The notes: generated from the letters alone by a model not told the origin. Counted from the stretch's first letter, positions 34,151 to 45,589 are shown. The stretch: DNA of 64,000 nucleotides from Hermatobates lingyangjiaoensis (GCA_026182355.1 JAPFBL010000068.1:8469001-8533000), one strand, 5' to 3'. Numbers and translations are program-made.

Positions 34151-37100
34151 ATTATTGTTATTTAATTGTTATTAAATGAAAGCTGATGATATTTTAATGA
34201 ACTAATAATATAGTGAACATTAATGATATATATGTAAATTGAATTCTCAGTTAGAGCTATAAAGCAAACTCAAATCAACTATATTTTTACTATATTTTCC
34301 ACGGTGTAATAGATGGTTGATTAACAATAGTAGATGGTTCATTCTTAATAACAAACTTCTAATTTTCGCAAGCCACTTTTTCGTGGGTTCAATACACTGA
34401 TAATGATACACAATATTCAATACACGAAATAATATTTCGTATTTGGTATAGACTTTACTACGAATATCTCATGAACTTACTATGTTAAAAGAATAATATT
34501 AAACCATTATGACAACTATTAGTCTCTATTTGAGTAACATGAGAAGTTTTAGGTGATTAGTATCTTTATGATGCAATGCACTTATCAGAAGGCAAATGAA
34601 AATAGAGAACTACTTATATCATGAGATAACCACTCTGTACTGATTCTTGGATATTGAAGGAGGTTTTGACAACACTTATGGAATTTAATTAATCAGAGCT
34701 AATAGAATATGTTAAGACCCTGAGCATGTTAATAATAATAAAGATAATAATAGTAAGATGTTAAATATTTCTACATTAAGTGTTTGTACTAAAACAAAGA
34801 ACGTTTTTGAGTTTGTTATGTCTGATTAAATATATATAGCTAATTAAAACAAATAATACAAAGCGATATTATATTATCATGATAGCTTCAATAAAATAAA
34901 ATCAGTACGATATTCATTGTATTACGATATAACATCTAAGTGTTATATTATGTATACTTACTATAAAGGTGAGTGTAGGCCACTCCAGATTTCCTATTCA
35001 TAAGCAAACCGGTTAATAAATTGAATAAGTATTTACTAATTGCTTTCAACCAGTAATAGCCCTGGTAACAATGAAAATGAGACATTTTTTCTTAAATAAT
35101 ACAATTAAATTAATGGAGGTGGCTGATAATAGTAAACTAGATTAGTTGATTAATTTTATTACTTTTGAAATAAATACGAGTATTTTTTTATTAATTTCTA
35201 TATAAGATGAATATGAATATATTACTATTATTAATTAATATTTCAAGGGAGGAAAGACCAAAGGTCTGGCAAGTAGACCTCCCTGTGGGTCCTTTTTGCC
35301 AATTATTAATTATTAATATCATTATGTTGTTATATAAGCGATCAGCAAAATTCGCTAAAGAGGAAAATAATCACATACACTTCAGTAAATGTATTTATAC
35401 AAAGTCATCTCTCTGGTTTTGATGTTTAGTTTTGTGAATTTCAAAATAATTAATATCAAACATAATTTATCAAACGTAAACATTCATTTCATTGAATTCA
35501 CATGGGGAATATGATTTACCCTTGATATTTTGAATAATTTGTGTACTTGGACTAAAACATGGTATTTAAATTTTAAGTTGAGTGAAATGGTTTTGATTTA
35601 AAGTTGATAAGATAAGATTACTTAGGATGGATTTAACAGAAAGGAGTTGAAGTTGAGTCTTTCATGTTGGTAAACACATCGGTTAGACTCAAACTGGAGC
35701 TGTCCTTTGAACCTTTGAAGTCATCTTGTGTAAAACTGCAATCTATTTCGCAAAATCTTATCAATTATTTACTATAGGCTTTATTAATTTGTTAGGAATA
35801 TGTTTTTCAACGGACAGTTTGTATTATTTCTAAAAGCCTATAAAGTTTTCTTTGGTATACATGTGACTTAGACAATTTAAAGTTAAAACTCAAAAACAAA
35901 ATAAAAAGGAGTAAAGAAAGAAAAAAGGAAAACAAATATTATCTTCTTAAGTTGAATCTAGCAGTTAGTTAATGTAGTGCTAGAAGGACGATAAGTGTTA
36001 GCCTAAATTCACTAGCGACGAATGACCTGTAACCATTGTATATAAGCTTCGTTTTGAATCTTACTAAAACCGATAGCGAAGCGTTCAAGAGATGGACTTG
36101 TTTTGTAAGAAGAGTGGGAGATGTTGATTTAAAGGTAATGCTGGGGTCGCCGGACTTCGAGAAGAAAAGGAGTAGATCAACTGGAATGGGGCTGACGGTG
36201 TTAATATGACGGGATGTCATTGAGTGAGTAAACTGGATTGAGCAAATGAAATTGAGAAAGAGAGTAATTTCAAGGAATCAATAAACAAATACAATTTGGT
36301 TTAACAATGTTACTAATAGGTGTAAGAGAGTGTGTCTTTACAAATTTTGTTCATTTTTATATAAGAAGATCAGAAAATGAAGGAATCATTCTAGCACTCA
36401 TGCGAGACCTACACTACATATGCATTTTACAATTCTTAGATCTAGATAGCTGAGAATCGGGATAATTGTTTCTTGTGACTTTTTTCATTAGATTTTTTGT
36501 TTTTAAGTAGAAACAGTAAAAGTTTTCAATTATTTTACACCTCCTCTGATATCTATTTCAATAAACAGTTACATAGTCATGGGTAGTTTAATTACAAAAT
36601 AGAGATTTCTAGATATTTCAGTTTGGACATAATTAGGGCAAGGTAATCCCGTTTAGTTAGAGAAACTAACAGACAATGCAATGCCGTGGCTAAATTAGAT
36701 GATATTGAATATGGCAAACTGGATGAGGCAGACTGGGGGCTCTGCTATAACGTTTCAACAATTAAGGTCACGAAGCTTGTGGGAGCTGGTAGCAGCTGTC
36801 TCTGTGCCGACTCGTTTGGGTTCAGGAGAGGATTTGAATTGAAAGGCCTCTCCCTCCCTCTGTGTCCATTAGGTTCTTCCCCGGATACAAGTAGGTTAAG
36901 GTAATGTGCAATATAGTAAGACGGTTACTGAAAATCTGGCATTCCGGACTGATGTTTTGTTACAGTAGAAGGTTAACAAGACAAGTTATAAGATAGTATT
37001 GGGATAATTGTATCTAGCTTAGGATGCTGAGCAACTTTATATCTCTAGAAAAGTGCAATGGATGTTTCAATTTTGTGAATATGCATCCTGTCTGGTAAGT

Positions 37101-37470
37101 TTAGGTTGTGCGACTTGTAAGTTTAGTCAATGTACATATTCACATGGGTAACTGTATCCAACTTGACTAACCATTTGCGAGATTATATATTTATTTTTGC
37201 CTATTAATATTGGCACTTGATATTATGAATATCGGCTCTTATTTATTTATTTATAAAATATTTATTTATGATAAATGTATGATTCTTAAACCAGGCAAGT
37301 GTAGGTTTAAGAAAGAACTACGACTATTAGAAAGAAAAGTGACGAGATTATGTCTAGAAAAAAGAAAGTTTCCAAGATACTTCTTGATTAGTTAAGATTT
37401 TGGGAATTGAAGATGGGTGTCAGACCATTTTGATCGTCAGGTTAGCAATCAATTGGAAAAGTCATCAGGT
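34150..37470. other. AT-rich DNA with one islet
   Basis: Nothing classified. An islet at about 36690-36905 (plus-strand open stretch 36686-36904, LCADSFGFRRGFELKGLSL) is GC-richer. A minus-strand open stretch at 35969-36220 has no recognisable family. Confidence 0.4.
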
Positions 37471-37479
37471 AACTAATTA

Positions 37480-37970
37480 TTTAAATGTAACCCCATGGAA
37501 TCAGAATTGAAAGCGGCCAATTGCTGTAGACTTTGAAATGGTCTATTCCCAATTTGTCCAATATAAAATGGTAACAGAGTATGGAATCTTTTGTTAAATG
37601 AGAGCATAGATCACTTAAAGATGTATTTTGTGTGTTAGACAATTTTGATGTTTCAGCCTCTAGTAAAAATGGTGAGAAGACAATAGAGACTATAGACAGT
37701 AGAAGCCAGTAGAGGAATTTTTTGATATTTATTGATAGATCAGGTAGATTTAATATGGGGAAAGACCACACAACTCTATTAGGCTTTACTGGAAACTGGT
37801 ACGGTAACTGATGGCTCCAACTCTTGCCAAGATAGACGGGTAGGTATATTTTGGATTCCAGTAGTAAATAAGGCTTTACTCTTTAAACTCAGTAGGATTA
37901 AACTGAGGAACTTTGTAGGAGTTCTCTTAGGTCACTGTAGGCTTACAAGACATTCAAGTATACTTTGAGG
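37480..37970 (+). pseudogene. Non-LTR retrotransposon ORF2 C-terminal relic (after RNase H)
   Basis: The diagnostic part is 37879-37965: LFKLSRIKLRNFVGV, LLGHCRLTRH and SSIL. Jockey-clade ORF2 proteins have a conserved L-x-L-x-R-x-x-LR-x-x-x-G-L-L-TGH-x-x-L-x-x-H block between the RNase H domain and the terminal zinc knuckle, which this matches. Upstream, RSGRFNMGKDHTTLLGFTG (37736-37790) lies in the corresponding region, and a 90 bp direct copy of it occurs at 39177-39258. The intervening frame has several stops. The zinc knuckle is absent; the PLE cluster begins at 38040. Confidence 0.58.
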
Positions 37971-38083
37971 GTAGTAAGAGTGGCAAAGTTATGATGAGGA
38001 ATATCAAACTTCCTTTCACTTTTTGGCCAACTGCCTTGCCATATAACCCACTCCGATTAATTTTTCTCAATATATATATTCGG

Positions 38084-38243
38084 TTTAACACAGAGAAAAG
38101 AACACAGAAAGAACTACAGAACTCACTTGAGTAGCATTTGCTTCTCAACGCGAGTACTTCGCACTTCTTCCCGATGACGACGGATGTCGAAATATCGAAG
38201 TGAGTTCTGTAGTGTCTTTCTGTGTTATTTTCTCTGTGTTAAA
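38084..38243. mobile_element. Family E inverted-repeat unit
   Basis: Arms 38084-38128 and 38198-38243 are inverted (TTTAACACAGAGAAAA and ACAGAACTCACTT paired with AAGTGAGTTCTGT and TTTTCTCTGTGTTAAA). The 69 bp loop carries one hammerhead-like core. A TA tract lies directly upstream at 38070. Confidence 0.75.
38163..38205 (+). ncRNA. Family E hammerhead-like motif
   Basis: Stem I CACTTC/GAAGTG, CCGATGA (38171-38177; U4 changed to C), extra C, stem II GAC/GTC with loop GGAT, GAAA, palindromic ATAT and C at the cleavage position (38196). One core substitution. Confidence 0.6.
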
Positions 38244-38334
38244 GTGTTTATTGTCCACACGGACCTTTCATTTTATTCGAAGTATATATATATTCGTATA
38301 TTTGGGGAGCAGGCCTTCATATATACAAGTTCTA

Positions 38335-38605
38335 TTGAAACCTATGCCTATTTCCAGTTTTACACCTTTTCGAATTAATTTTTCCAATTTTCTGACCTCT
38401 GACTTTCATAAGTTCAGGACAAGATAAAATTTTTATTCCTGTACTCCGACTGAATGGTCGATGAAGACCGAAACATGTCGGAGTACAGGAATAAACATTT
38501 TGGAAAACTGATGTATCTTGTCCCGAAGTTATGGAAGTCAGAGGTCAGAAAATTGGAAAAATTAATTCGAAACGGTGTAAAACTGGAAATAGGCATAGGT
38601 TTCAA
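38335..38605. mobile_element. Family D inverted-repeat unit
   Basis: Left arm 38335-38449 and right arm 38478-38605 pair over most of their length, with one 13 bp indel. The central loop is the hammerhead-like core itself, so the arms are an extended stem I rather than two facing ribozymes. Preceded by the terminal motif TTTGGGGAGCAGGCCTTC (38301), which recurs as TTTGGGAGCAGACCTTC at 38679. Confidence 0.75.
38435..38492 (+). ncRNA. Family D hammerhead-like motif with long stem I
   Basis: Stem I ATTCCTGTACTCCGA (38435-38449) pairs perfectly with TCGGAGTACAGGAAT (38478-38492). Between them: CTGAATG (two bases deleted against CTGATGATG), stem II GGTC/GACC, GAAA (38470-38473), palindromic ACATG(T). 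The damaged CTGANGA box makes activity unlikely. Confidence 0.6.
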
Positions 38606-38610
38606 CAAAA

Positions 38611-38633
38611 CACACACACACACACACACACAC

Positions 38634-38671
<38 letters not shown>
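38611..38671. repeat. (CA)n-(TA)n compound microsatellite
   Basis: Thirteen CA units followed by about 17 TA units, at the end of the family D right arm. Confidence 0.92.
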
Positions 38672-38672
<1 letters not shown>

Positions 38673-38703
38673 ATATACTTTGGGAGCAGACCTTCTTTTA
38701 AAC

Positions 38704-38782
38704 ATACCTCATTAAATATCTTGCCAACAGGTATGTAGGAAACATACTAAACTTAATGTTGGCAAGATATTTAATGAGGTAT
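38704..38782. repeat. Perfect 26 bp inverted repeat
   Basis: 38704-38729 and 38757-38782 are perfect inverses (ATACCTCATTAAATATCTTG...). The inner loop contains GTATGT/ACATAC. It lies between the TA tract and the family C palindrome, within the PLE cluster, but shows no hammerhead core. Confidence 0.85.
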
Positions 38783-38888
38783 ATATATATATATTCACTG
38801 ATAAAACGAAATACGATCCAAACTGGACACAATACGAGTTCGAGATTAACAAAGAGCAACACACAAAGTATAGAAACACACTTACAGA

Positions 38889-38930
38889 CTCAAATTTTCG
38901 GGTAATCCGTCTTCAGGAGAAAAGAGAATG
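38889..38930 (-). ncRNA. Family C hammerhead-like motif
   Basis: Exact inverse of the motif at 39030-39070: CTGAAGA, extra C, short stem II, GAAA, AATT, T. Confidence 0.5.
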
Positions 38931-39029
38931 GGAGACCAAGCACGTTGTAGGCGCAACGGCAAGTAACCCGTTGCGTAAGTAACGGTTACTTGCCGTTGCG
39001 CCTACAACGTGCTTGGTCTCCCATTCTCT

Positions 39030-39070
39030 TTTCTCCTGAAGACGGATTACCCGAAAATTTGAGTCTGTAA
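39030..39070 (+). ncRNA. Family C hammerhead-like motif
   Basis: CTGAAGA (39036-39042), extra C, stem II of only two pairs GG/CC (39044-39045, 39051-39052), GAAA (39053-39056), palindromic AATT, T (39060), then GAGTC. Core boxes are intact but stem II is very short, so this is a weaker ribozyme candidate than family A. Confidence 0.5.
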
Positions 39071-39116
39071 GTGTGTTTCTATACTTTGTGTGTTGCTCTT
39101 TGTTAATCTCGAACTC

Positions 39117-39117
<1 letters not shown>

Positions 39118-39147
<30 letters not shown>
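39118..39147. repeat. (TA)n microsatellite
   Basis: About 15 TA units abutting the family C palindrome. Confidence 0.92.
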
Positions 39148-39148
<1 letters not shown>

Positions 39149-39176
39149 TATCAGGACGAATAAATTAAAGTTATTG

Positions 39177-39258
39177 AAGTAGAAGGATTTCCTGATATTT
39201 ATTGATAGATCAGGTAAGTTTAATATGGGGAAAGACCACAAAAGCCTATTAGGCTACT
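39177..39258 (+). repeat. Second copy of a retrotransposon segment
   Basis: Direct repeat of about 37705-37788 (TATTTATTGATAGATCAGGT, TTTAATATGGGGAAAGACCA, TATTAGGCT). The PLE cluster lies between the two copies, so either a duplication occurred or the units inserted into an older element. Confidence 0.75.
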
Positions 39259-39259
39259 T

Positions 39260-40320
39260 TGTTTTTAAGGTCTTTGGCCTCACCACCGCTACTATTAGTA
39301 CTACAGTAGACACAAAGAAAACAAAAAATTCTAGAAAATGACCAGTATAAAAGAAAAATCTAAACATTCAAACATCTTTATAGGACATTTGAGTCGACTA
39401 TTACTATAAACGGAGAAGATTTAAAACTCCAACAATACATTTTTAAACGATTTAATAGATGAAGTGAGAAGTGGAATAGCTACAGTCAGGTTACATGATG
39501 ATCGAAGGACACACAAAACAGCTGACTCTCCTAGTTCAATGGGAGTAGCAGTAACTACGGCTGTAGATCAATCCATCACTAATGAGGTCACCCATCACTC
39601 CAAAGGGTTACACTACCTTTTATAAAACATGCTTGTCTAGTTGGGAATTGATTTCAAAGTATTCAACTTTGAAAATCAAGAAAATCAAAAATTACGCTAT
39701 TTAATGTTATCATCTCTATGTCTTTTCCTGTAGAATTATTTTCTACCTATATAATACCTTGAGAATATGATAATTTATAGTATGCTTTTATGTAATAACG
39801 GCTGTACTCATTAAAGTAACTCCCCTAGGATTCGTGTATTGTTCGATTCCAATATTTCTTGCGCCATTTCGGCAAATAATATGCAAATAGCATTTACTCA
39901 AGTCGGTATAAGTCAAAATCTTAAGTTGCAAATACGAAATCGAACTAAACAGTTAGACGCTGCACATAAAATACAGTAAAAAATGGGGAGAAATTGCAGA
40001 AAAAAAATAGAGTAGATTGCTCTGAACGCATTAACAGACTAAATTCAATGTTGATGACACATGCAAGTACATTTAATACTTTAGAAAATTACTATAAAAT
40101 AGTAATGAATTATAGAAACAGCCTACTATCAAGGGTACTATACATATATTCGGGATATAATAATAATACTCTGTGTATATTACTCATATATATCTAAAGT
40201 AGGTATATTAAATAAAGCATTTTGTTGGAAATCATTGAACCAGAAAAGGGAACGGATAAAATACAGTTCATGCTGGAAAGTATTTCTTTAAGGACTACTA
40301 AAATATAAGCGTCCACCGTT
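39260..40320. other. Unannotated AT-rich DNA
   Basis: No feature recognised. The open stretch at 39994-40197 is AT-rich and has no recognisable motif. Confidence 0.4.
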
Positions 40321-40397
40321 GTGACACTAAAATAAAAAGAGGTGAAAATGGATAAACAAACAAAAGTCTTTACACAAATGAAGTTTTAATCAACAAC

Positions 40398-40440
40398 AAC
40401 AACGCGTTTCGAACTCTTTGTATTCATCATCAGGAAGACT
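40398..40440 (-). ncRNA. Type I hammerhead-like ribozyme, ACGCGT family, intact core
   Basis: Minus strand: CTGATGA (40433-40427), extra T, stem II GAAT/GTTC (one wobble pair), GAAA (40410-40407), palindromic ACGCGT (40407-40402), T at the cleavage position. The consensus CUGAUGA and GAAA boxes are both perfect. Stem I does not pair well with local sequence. Confidence 0.62.
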
Positions 40441-40446
40441 CTACAA

Positions 40447-40458
40447 TACAAATTATAT
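40447..40458. repeat. Target-site duplication, left copy
   Basis: TACAAATTATAT, repeated exactly at 40870-40881 directly after the poly-A tract. Confidence 0.88.
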
Positions 40459-40869
40459 ATCTCCACCGCCTGAAACTTGTCAACTCTCCAGGGTGTAGCT
40501 GTGACGGTAGGTCACCTCAAACAGTTCAACACCTCCTGTTCGAATGCGTTGAGTTAAACTCAGAGAGGAGTAGGATGGAGAGAAAAGTGGTGACTGCCGG
40601 AGGTGCGTGGCCCCCGCAGCTTGCAGCATTGTTGGAGGAGGGCCTAGTCGGTGCCTTCGGGGAAGTGGTTAACAAATATTTTAATTTACTGGGTTGATTA
40701 TGATAGCCTGTATTATCTGTGTGCTCTGTTGTCATTGTGGTTATTTTGTTGTTGTTTAAGCTGTATTTGCATAGCATGATGGAGATTGTTGTGTAGCATT
40801 GAAGATTTTGATGCGTGTGGTGCCTTCGGGTGGAGCATGCTGTTTTCTGACAAAAAAAAAAAAAAAAAA
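40459..40869 (+). mobile_element. 5'-truncated non-LTR retrotransposon insertion
   Basis: A GC-richer 411 bp insert is flanked by a 12 bp target-site duplication and ends in an 18 base poly-A tail (40852-40869). It holds the last part of an ORF2 and a 3' UTR. Truncation at the 5' end, poly-A and a target duplication are the hallmarks of target-primed reverse transcription. The site lies inside the loop of an ACGCGT PLE unit, so it is younger than that unit. Confidence 0.9.
40461..40697 (+). CDS. Partial: C-terminal end of non-LTR ORF2 (zinc-knuckle region)
   Basis: Open for 78 codons from the truncation point to the TGA at 40695. It begins LHRLKLVNSPGCSCDG, then has QTVQHLLFEC, giving a C-x-C, about nine residues, then H-x4-C pattern. 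This is the nucleic-acid-binding knuckle at the C-terminus of Jockey/CR1-like reverse transcriptases, where LHR(L/F)K(I/L)V-x-SP-x-C is a typical lead-in. The C-terminus VNKYFNLLG follows. No stop or frameshift is present, in keeping with a young insertion. Without the reverse transcriptase it has no activity of its own. Confidence 0.82.
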   Translation, partial: LHRLKLVNSPGCSCDGRSPQTVQHLLFECVELNSERSRMERKVVTAGGAWPPQLAALLEEGLVGAFGEVVNKYFNLLG

Positions 40870-40881
40870 TACAAATTATAT
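40870..40881. repeat. Target-site duplication, right copy
   Basis: TACAAATTATAT after the poly-A tail; exact copy of 40447-40458. Confidence 0.88.
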
Positions 40882-41009
40882 CTAATCAGTTACAACATTA
40901 GAGTGAAATAATAAAATTCAATTAAGAGAATTAAAGACATACCCAAGGATGTGGTGCTGAAGAGTTAGTCCTTTTGTTTGATAATCCGTTTTCACCTCAG
41001 AATGAGTAA

Positions 41010-41850
41010 ATACCACACAATTGTGGACTGCACAACTAATGATTTAAAATAAAAAGAGTAGTGTTTGTTGAACAGATCATCTTGACTCGTAACTAATGTT
41101 TATGGAGAGCGCAAAACCAACTGATTTGTCTAGATCTGCATCTGCCTATGCACAATTTTCTTTCTATTTTGGAATTTTAAGACAAGAGCCTAACACATCC
41201 CATGATACAATTCTTGAATTTCTTATTGTTTGTGCAACTTTGCCAGTGGAACAGAAATATATCCGGAGGATTTATTCTTAGGAGCTAGATCGACAAGTAC
41301 TTCTTAACCAATTTGTAGGCCGACGTCAGATGTACAAACTCCTTATGTTTACATCATGAAACAATTTCTTATTGGATAAAATTAAAACTGGTGCTCACTT
41401 TATTTAAATTTGTGACTGATACTTAGTATTACCTATACAATTTGCCCTCGTACAAGTAGTTTCAAAGTGTCATAATGACAAGCCTCCTCTACATTAGGCT
41501 CGTCCCAGATATATATTTATTTATTTATACATTATTAAAGTAGAAACAAAAAAAAATGGTTAAATTTTGCAATGAAATCTGTTAGAAAACAAAATTTGGC
41601 TAATACATTTGATAATATGTGAAATAAATACACATAGAAAAACACTGACAAATTCACTTGATAATCGTAGTTTGAGGGAAAAGAAGAATATCGGCCACAT
41701 TTCAGTAAGAAATGAAGATTATAAAGATTTTATCTGTTTTTTGAAAAAAATATGGATAATATATATATTCGTATATTTAGAAAGCAGATCTCGTTTACCA
41801 TGTCTTGTTAATTTGTATGCCTGTTTTTAATTTTACAACTTTTCTATTGA
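41010..41850. other. Unannotated AT-rich DNA
   Basis: No recognisable gene. TTCGTATATTTAGAAAGCAG near 41768 resembles the terminal motif of the family D unit (TTCGTATATTTGGGGAGCAG at 38293) and marks the start of the next unit. Confidence 0.45.
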
Positions 41851-41926
41851 GTGTTTCAATTTCTCTAATATACTTTTTCCATATTTGTGGTACAAGATAG
41901 ATTAGTTGACCAACATTTTTATTTAC

Positions 41927-41972
41927 ATAGTCCTATATATTTCGGTCCTCATTGACCATTATCAAGAATTAT
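41927..41972 (-). ncRNA. Family D hammerhead-like motif, degraded
   Basis: Minus strand: TTGATAA (two core changes from CTGATGA), extra T, perfect stem II GGTC/GACC, GAAA, palindromic ATATAT, A. Confidence 0.5.
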
Positions 41973-42225
41973 AGCGGTACAAAAAACATGACTAAACCAT
42001 ACATAACCAGAATATAACTCAAGAACATTCATAAATAAGTAAACATTAAATATTGTGCTAATTTTGTGAAAACTGGAAAAGGTAGATTGACAAGGTGATG
42101 TTATCCAGTTTTCACTGGACCTAGTTTTAGGACGTTAGAATGTAAAATTTAGTGTTTAGTTATTTATGAATGTTCTTGAGTTATATTCTAGTTGTATAAA
42201 ATTTAGTTATTTTTCGTACCGCTGT

Positions 42226-42268
42226 AATCCTTGATAATGGTCAGTGAAAACTAATACATGTCTGACTA
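42226..42268 (+). ncRNA. Family D hammerhead-like motif, degraded
   Basis: TTGATAA, extra T, GGTC with a mutated partner, altered GAAA, then ACATGT and C. Partner of the minus-strand copy at 41927. Confidence 0.45.
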
Positions 42269-42344
42269 TATAAATAAAAATTTTGGTCAACTAATTAATC
42301 TTGTACCACAAACATGAAGAATATATTAGAAAAATTGAGAGCTC

Positions 42345-44870
42345 AGTAGATAAGTTGTGAAATTAAAAATAGTCTTACAATTTAACAATATATATATATA
42401 TATATGCATGTACATCACTGGCTTATATTTTCTGAGAATGTTGATAATTGAATTTCAGAGTGTTATACAGACTGATAAAACATGCAAACGAGAAATTTTT
42501 TTAACGGAAAACAATTTGAGTTCCAAGATTATTCAAGATCTTTTTGAATAGGATTAAGATGATTGGATAGAATTAATGTCGTTTCTGCAATTGAGATGAA
42601 ACATTTAGATCAAACAATAATCCCTTTTATTCCTCACTTATATTTTTAAAAGCTGTTATAATCCATGCTTTGACTGCTGCACTAATGTTTTAAAACCGGA
42701 ACAATCTACTAGTTGCGACTTATAACTGCTCTTATATCTCCATCTCTCTTCAATATATAAGCTGCAGAGGATTCTGAAAAAATATTTTTATTTAAAAAAC
42801 CATTGATAACAAGTTTAATAAATATTGCATAGACGTTCACATAATTTTAGTACTGCTTCGACCTATGTGCTTTTATGAAGCATAAAATTCTTAACGACTA
42901 AAATATTGAATTTAGTAAGTTTCAGAATTTGAAGCTCAAGAATTACTTTAGGATTGGTAATCTTCTTTCTGACTTGGTATCTTTTAAATTTTGTGTACAA
43001 TATAAACTATGTTCCTTCCTGTAGCTTCAATAAGGTTTAATAATTTTTTCATGATTTGCCGTACTTCAGGAAACCAAAAAGTAAATTCATTTCCTCTTTT
43101 TTAAAAAAAAAACAGTTTCATATGGAATTGATTTTTAAGTAGTTGTTATGGTTAAACTAAATTGAAACATACACTGAAATATAGTAAACATGAGTTGTAG
43201 ATTAGATTCAATTTAATCATTCTTGTTGTTAATCGAATTTGATAAACTTTTAGCTTTCAGTGATGTTTTGTTTGAAGGGTTTCAATCACGTTGAATAGAC
43301 AGTTCTATAGTCTATCATAGATACCAGTGCCACGGCTGTTAGGAGGGCGCATTTATTAAGAAGAATTCGGACAACGGATTTGTTCGTTGATGCATCTCAA
43401 AAGTTGACTGACCTTTCACAGTTAATATTAAAAGAAATAAGTCAAGGACATTAAGCCTACAATGACTTACACCATAAGAAAAGTCCTTGAAAACTAGTTA
43501 ATTACTTACATTTACTACATAGTTATCATAGGAATGTGACATCTTTAATGGCACATTTGTGGGAGACAGTCAGTTGTTGATGAAGAGGAGGTGAAAGATA
43601 TAAAACAGTTTTATTGAAACTAATCTGGGTATGCTTCAAGTGATTCAACTTAAGGTTCACAATGTAAAAGTCTGCTAACCCAGTTCCAGTAGAGTTTTTT
43701 TTACTGATGGGTTAATTGGAAGCCTAAAAAGCACTATTATGCTATCAGAATCGTCTGTTTATGATGTCCGAAAAATTTATTGCTGAAATTCTGCTAGAGC
43801 AACTAATGAAATCCTCAAAATGTATACAGACGTTGGAATTCACGTCAGGTTCTAAGACTTGGGCAAGAAATCTGTTTCATATAGAATATAGTAATATCGC
43901 TGGCACAGTTTCTTTTAAATTTTATCATCAACAATCAAAGTTAAAGAAGTGATGTTTAAATAATTTTTTCTGGCTAACTTCAAGAGAAGGGGTTTATTAA
44001 CTATTCTCAAAGAAAAACAGTCCTGGGATATATTCACATAAAAAAAATAGATCACTGGAATTAGAAAAGATAAAAAATATAATGGACTTCAGACTGAAAT
44101 AGTGAAATTTTATTTCCTATATTTGATTAATTAATGAGGAGTACACATAAGAATATAAGAAAATCATGCGTGATTGGCTTGTCAGTACTTTAAAGGTCTG
44201 CAAGGAGTTGAATACCTTGATCCTAGATATTTTTTATTTCAACATCTCACTTCTATATATTTAGACTGTGCCAAATGTATATCTTTGATGACTATATCGC
44301 TTTGATGACTACATATATAAAATAATTAAGTTATAATAACATTTATTCTATTTATTTATTCTAAAATAAAGTAGCTTGGCACTGACTGCTTTCATTTCAT
44401 TGTAATCAGTTTTACAAAGTCACTAATATTAAATTGTAAAACCAGTCACCTATAGTTTTTACAGTCTTTCTCTAGTAAACATTTATTGTTACGTAAATAA
44501 TGAAAGTAATTTCCTTTCTTTATTACCAGATTTTATTTAATAAAAAATACAAAAGATAATAAATTAAGAAATTAATTATTTCACTGTGCATTTATCAGAG
44601 TGGTGGAAGTAGTCTTTAGTTAAAGTTTGTTTTCGACAAAGTCTGCTTCTGGCTTTAAGTCCAAGTTAAAACGAGTTTGTCATCCACGCAAAGTGCCTTC
44701 AGACAATCCAATTTCAAGCAAATAACTACTCTTGGAACGGCTTCCTTCTTGATTTATCTAACAGTTTACACTTATTTACACACGCAGCAGCGTTACTAAC
44801 ATAAAAACGTATTTGTGTGATTAAAACATGTAACCTGCTTTGGTTAACATTTCAATATTTACTCTTTATA
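42345..44870. other. Unannotated AT-rich DNA
   Basis: No coding relic, RNA gene or foldback unit that I can support. Confidence 0.45.
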
Positions 44871-44874
44871 AGCG

Positions 44875-44877
<3 letters not shown>

Positions 44878-44922
<45 letters not shown>
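44878..44922. repeat. (TA)n microsatellite
   Basis: About 22 uninterrupted TA units. Confidence 0.93.
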
Positions 44923-44926
<4 letters not shown>

Positions 44927-45589
44927 AACACGTCTAAGAAAACAAATAAAATAGCCAAGGAGTTAAAAAAAGATATCACAAATAAACTAGTGGGGTCAGA
45001 TGTGACAAGGTGTTTGCATGCGCTTAAGAGTCAGAAGAGTTAAAACTTATTCAGGATAGTTTTTGTTTCTTTTTGGTATTTATTGTTTTCAATGTGGTGT
45101 TGCAATTTCTTGTCGGAATCTACCAATGGTTCAGAGGTTCTTCCCTTTGGTGAAGATGCAATGATTCCCAAGCGTTAGGACGGCCACTCTGTGTCGACGG
45201 CAGTAGGATAGTCTCATCACTGCTGGATATAGCAAAAGTCAGAAGACTAGCCATATGAATAAGTAAACTACTGCACCACCAGATAGAGTTTAGTAAAACT
45301 GTTCTATTGCAGTGAACGACTGGTGTATCACCCAAATTCACATTAAAAACTATCTATACATGGAAACTATCCTATTAGACATATGAAACTAAAAGTGACA
45401 AGAAAATATAAAAAAAATATAAAAAATAGTATTATATTTTTATATTTTCTTAAAATATAAAGAAAATGTGCCTTGAGACTTTCCACACTATATATATATA
45501 TATAACAGATTCAATAATATATCGACCGTTTGATAGAATAGGTGTGTTCTCTAATCGGGGTTCGGTCAATTTTCCAGGATAAAAAATCA

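Larger units (their letters stand above)
38832..39120. mobile_element. Family C head-to-head palindrome, perfect 136 bp arms
   Basis: Arms 38832-38967 and 38985-39120 read as exact inverses, with a 17 bp spacer that itself has an ACGG/CCGT-type dyad. Each arm carries one hammerhead-like core on opposite strands. A TA tract starts at the right end. The lack of arm divergence suggests recent insertion or gene conversion between arms. Diverged copies lie at 45900-46060 and 48915-49115. Confidence 0.9.
40332..41010. mobile_element. ACGCGT-family PLE unit, interrupted
   Basis: The block GAGGTGAAAATGGATAA with CAAACAAAAGTC at 40338-40369 is inverted at 40968-41000 (GTCCTTTTGTTTG, CCGTTTTCACCTC). 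After it comes AATGAGTAAATACCACA, as at the 20.7 kb unit. The space between holds a minus-strand ribozyme motif and a separate non-LTR insertion (40459-40869), which explains the large loop. Confidence 0.7.
41857..42339. mobile_element. Family D head-to-head PLE unit, long imperfect arms
   Basis: Left arm 41857-42051 and right arm 42147-42339 are inverted copies of about 195 bp (for instance TGGTACAAGAT against ATCTTGTACCA, and AAGAACATTCATAAATAA against TTATTTATGAATGTTCTT). The 95 bp loop contains its own GATGTTATCCAGTTTTCACTGG hairpin. One hammerhead-like core lies in each arm. Arm divergence is clearly greater than in the 38.8 and 45.5 kb units, so it is older. Confidence 0.8.

Noticed and set aside
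38414..38738. Overlapping open frames on both strands of the family D unit
   Set aside because: They arise because the sequence is an inverted repeat followed by CA and TA microsatellites (His-Thr and Ile-Tyr runs).
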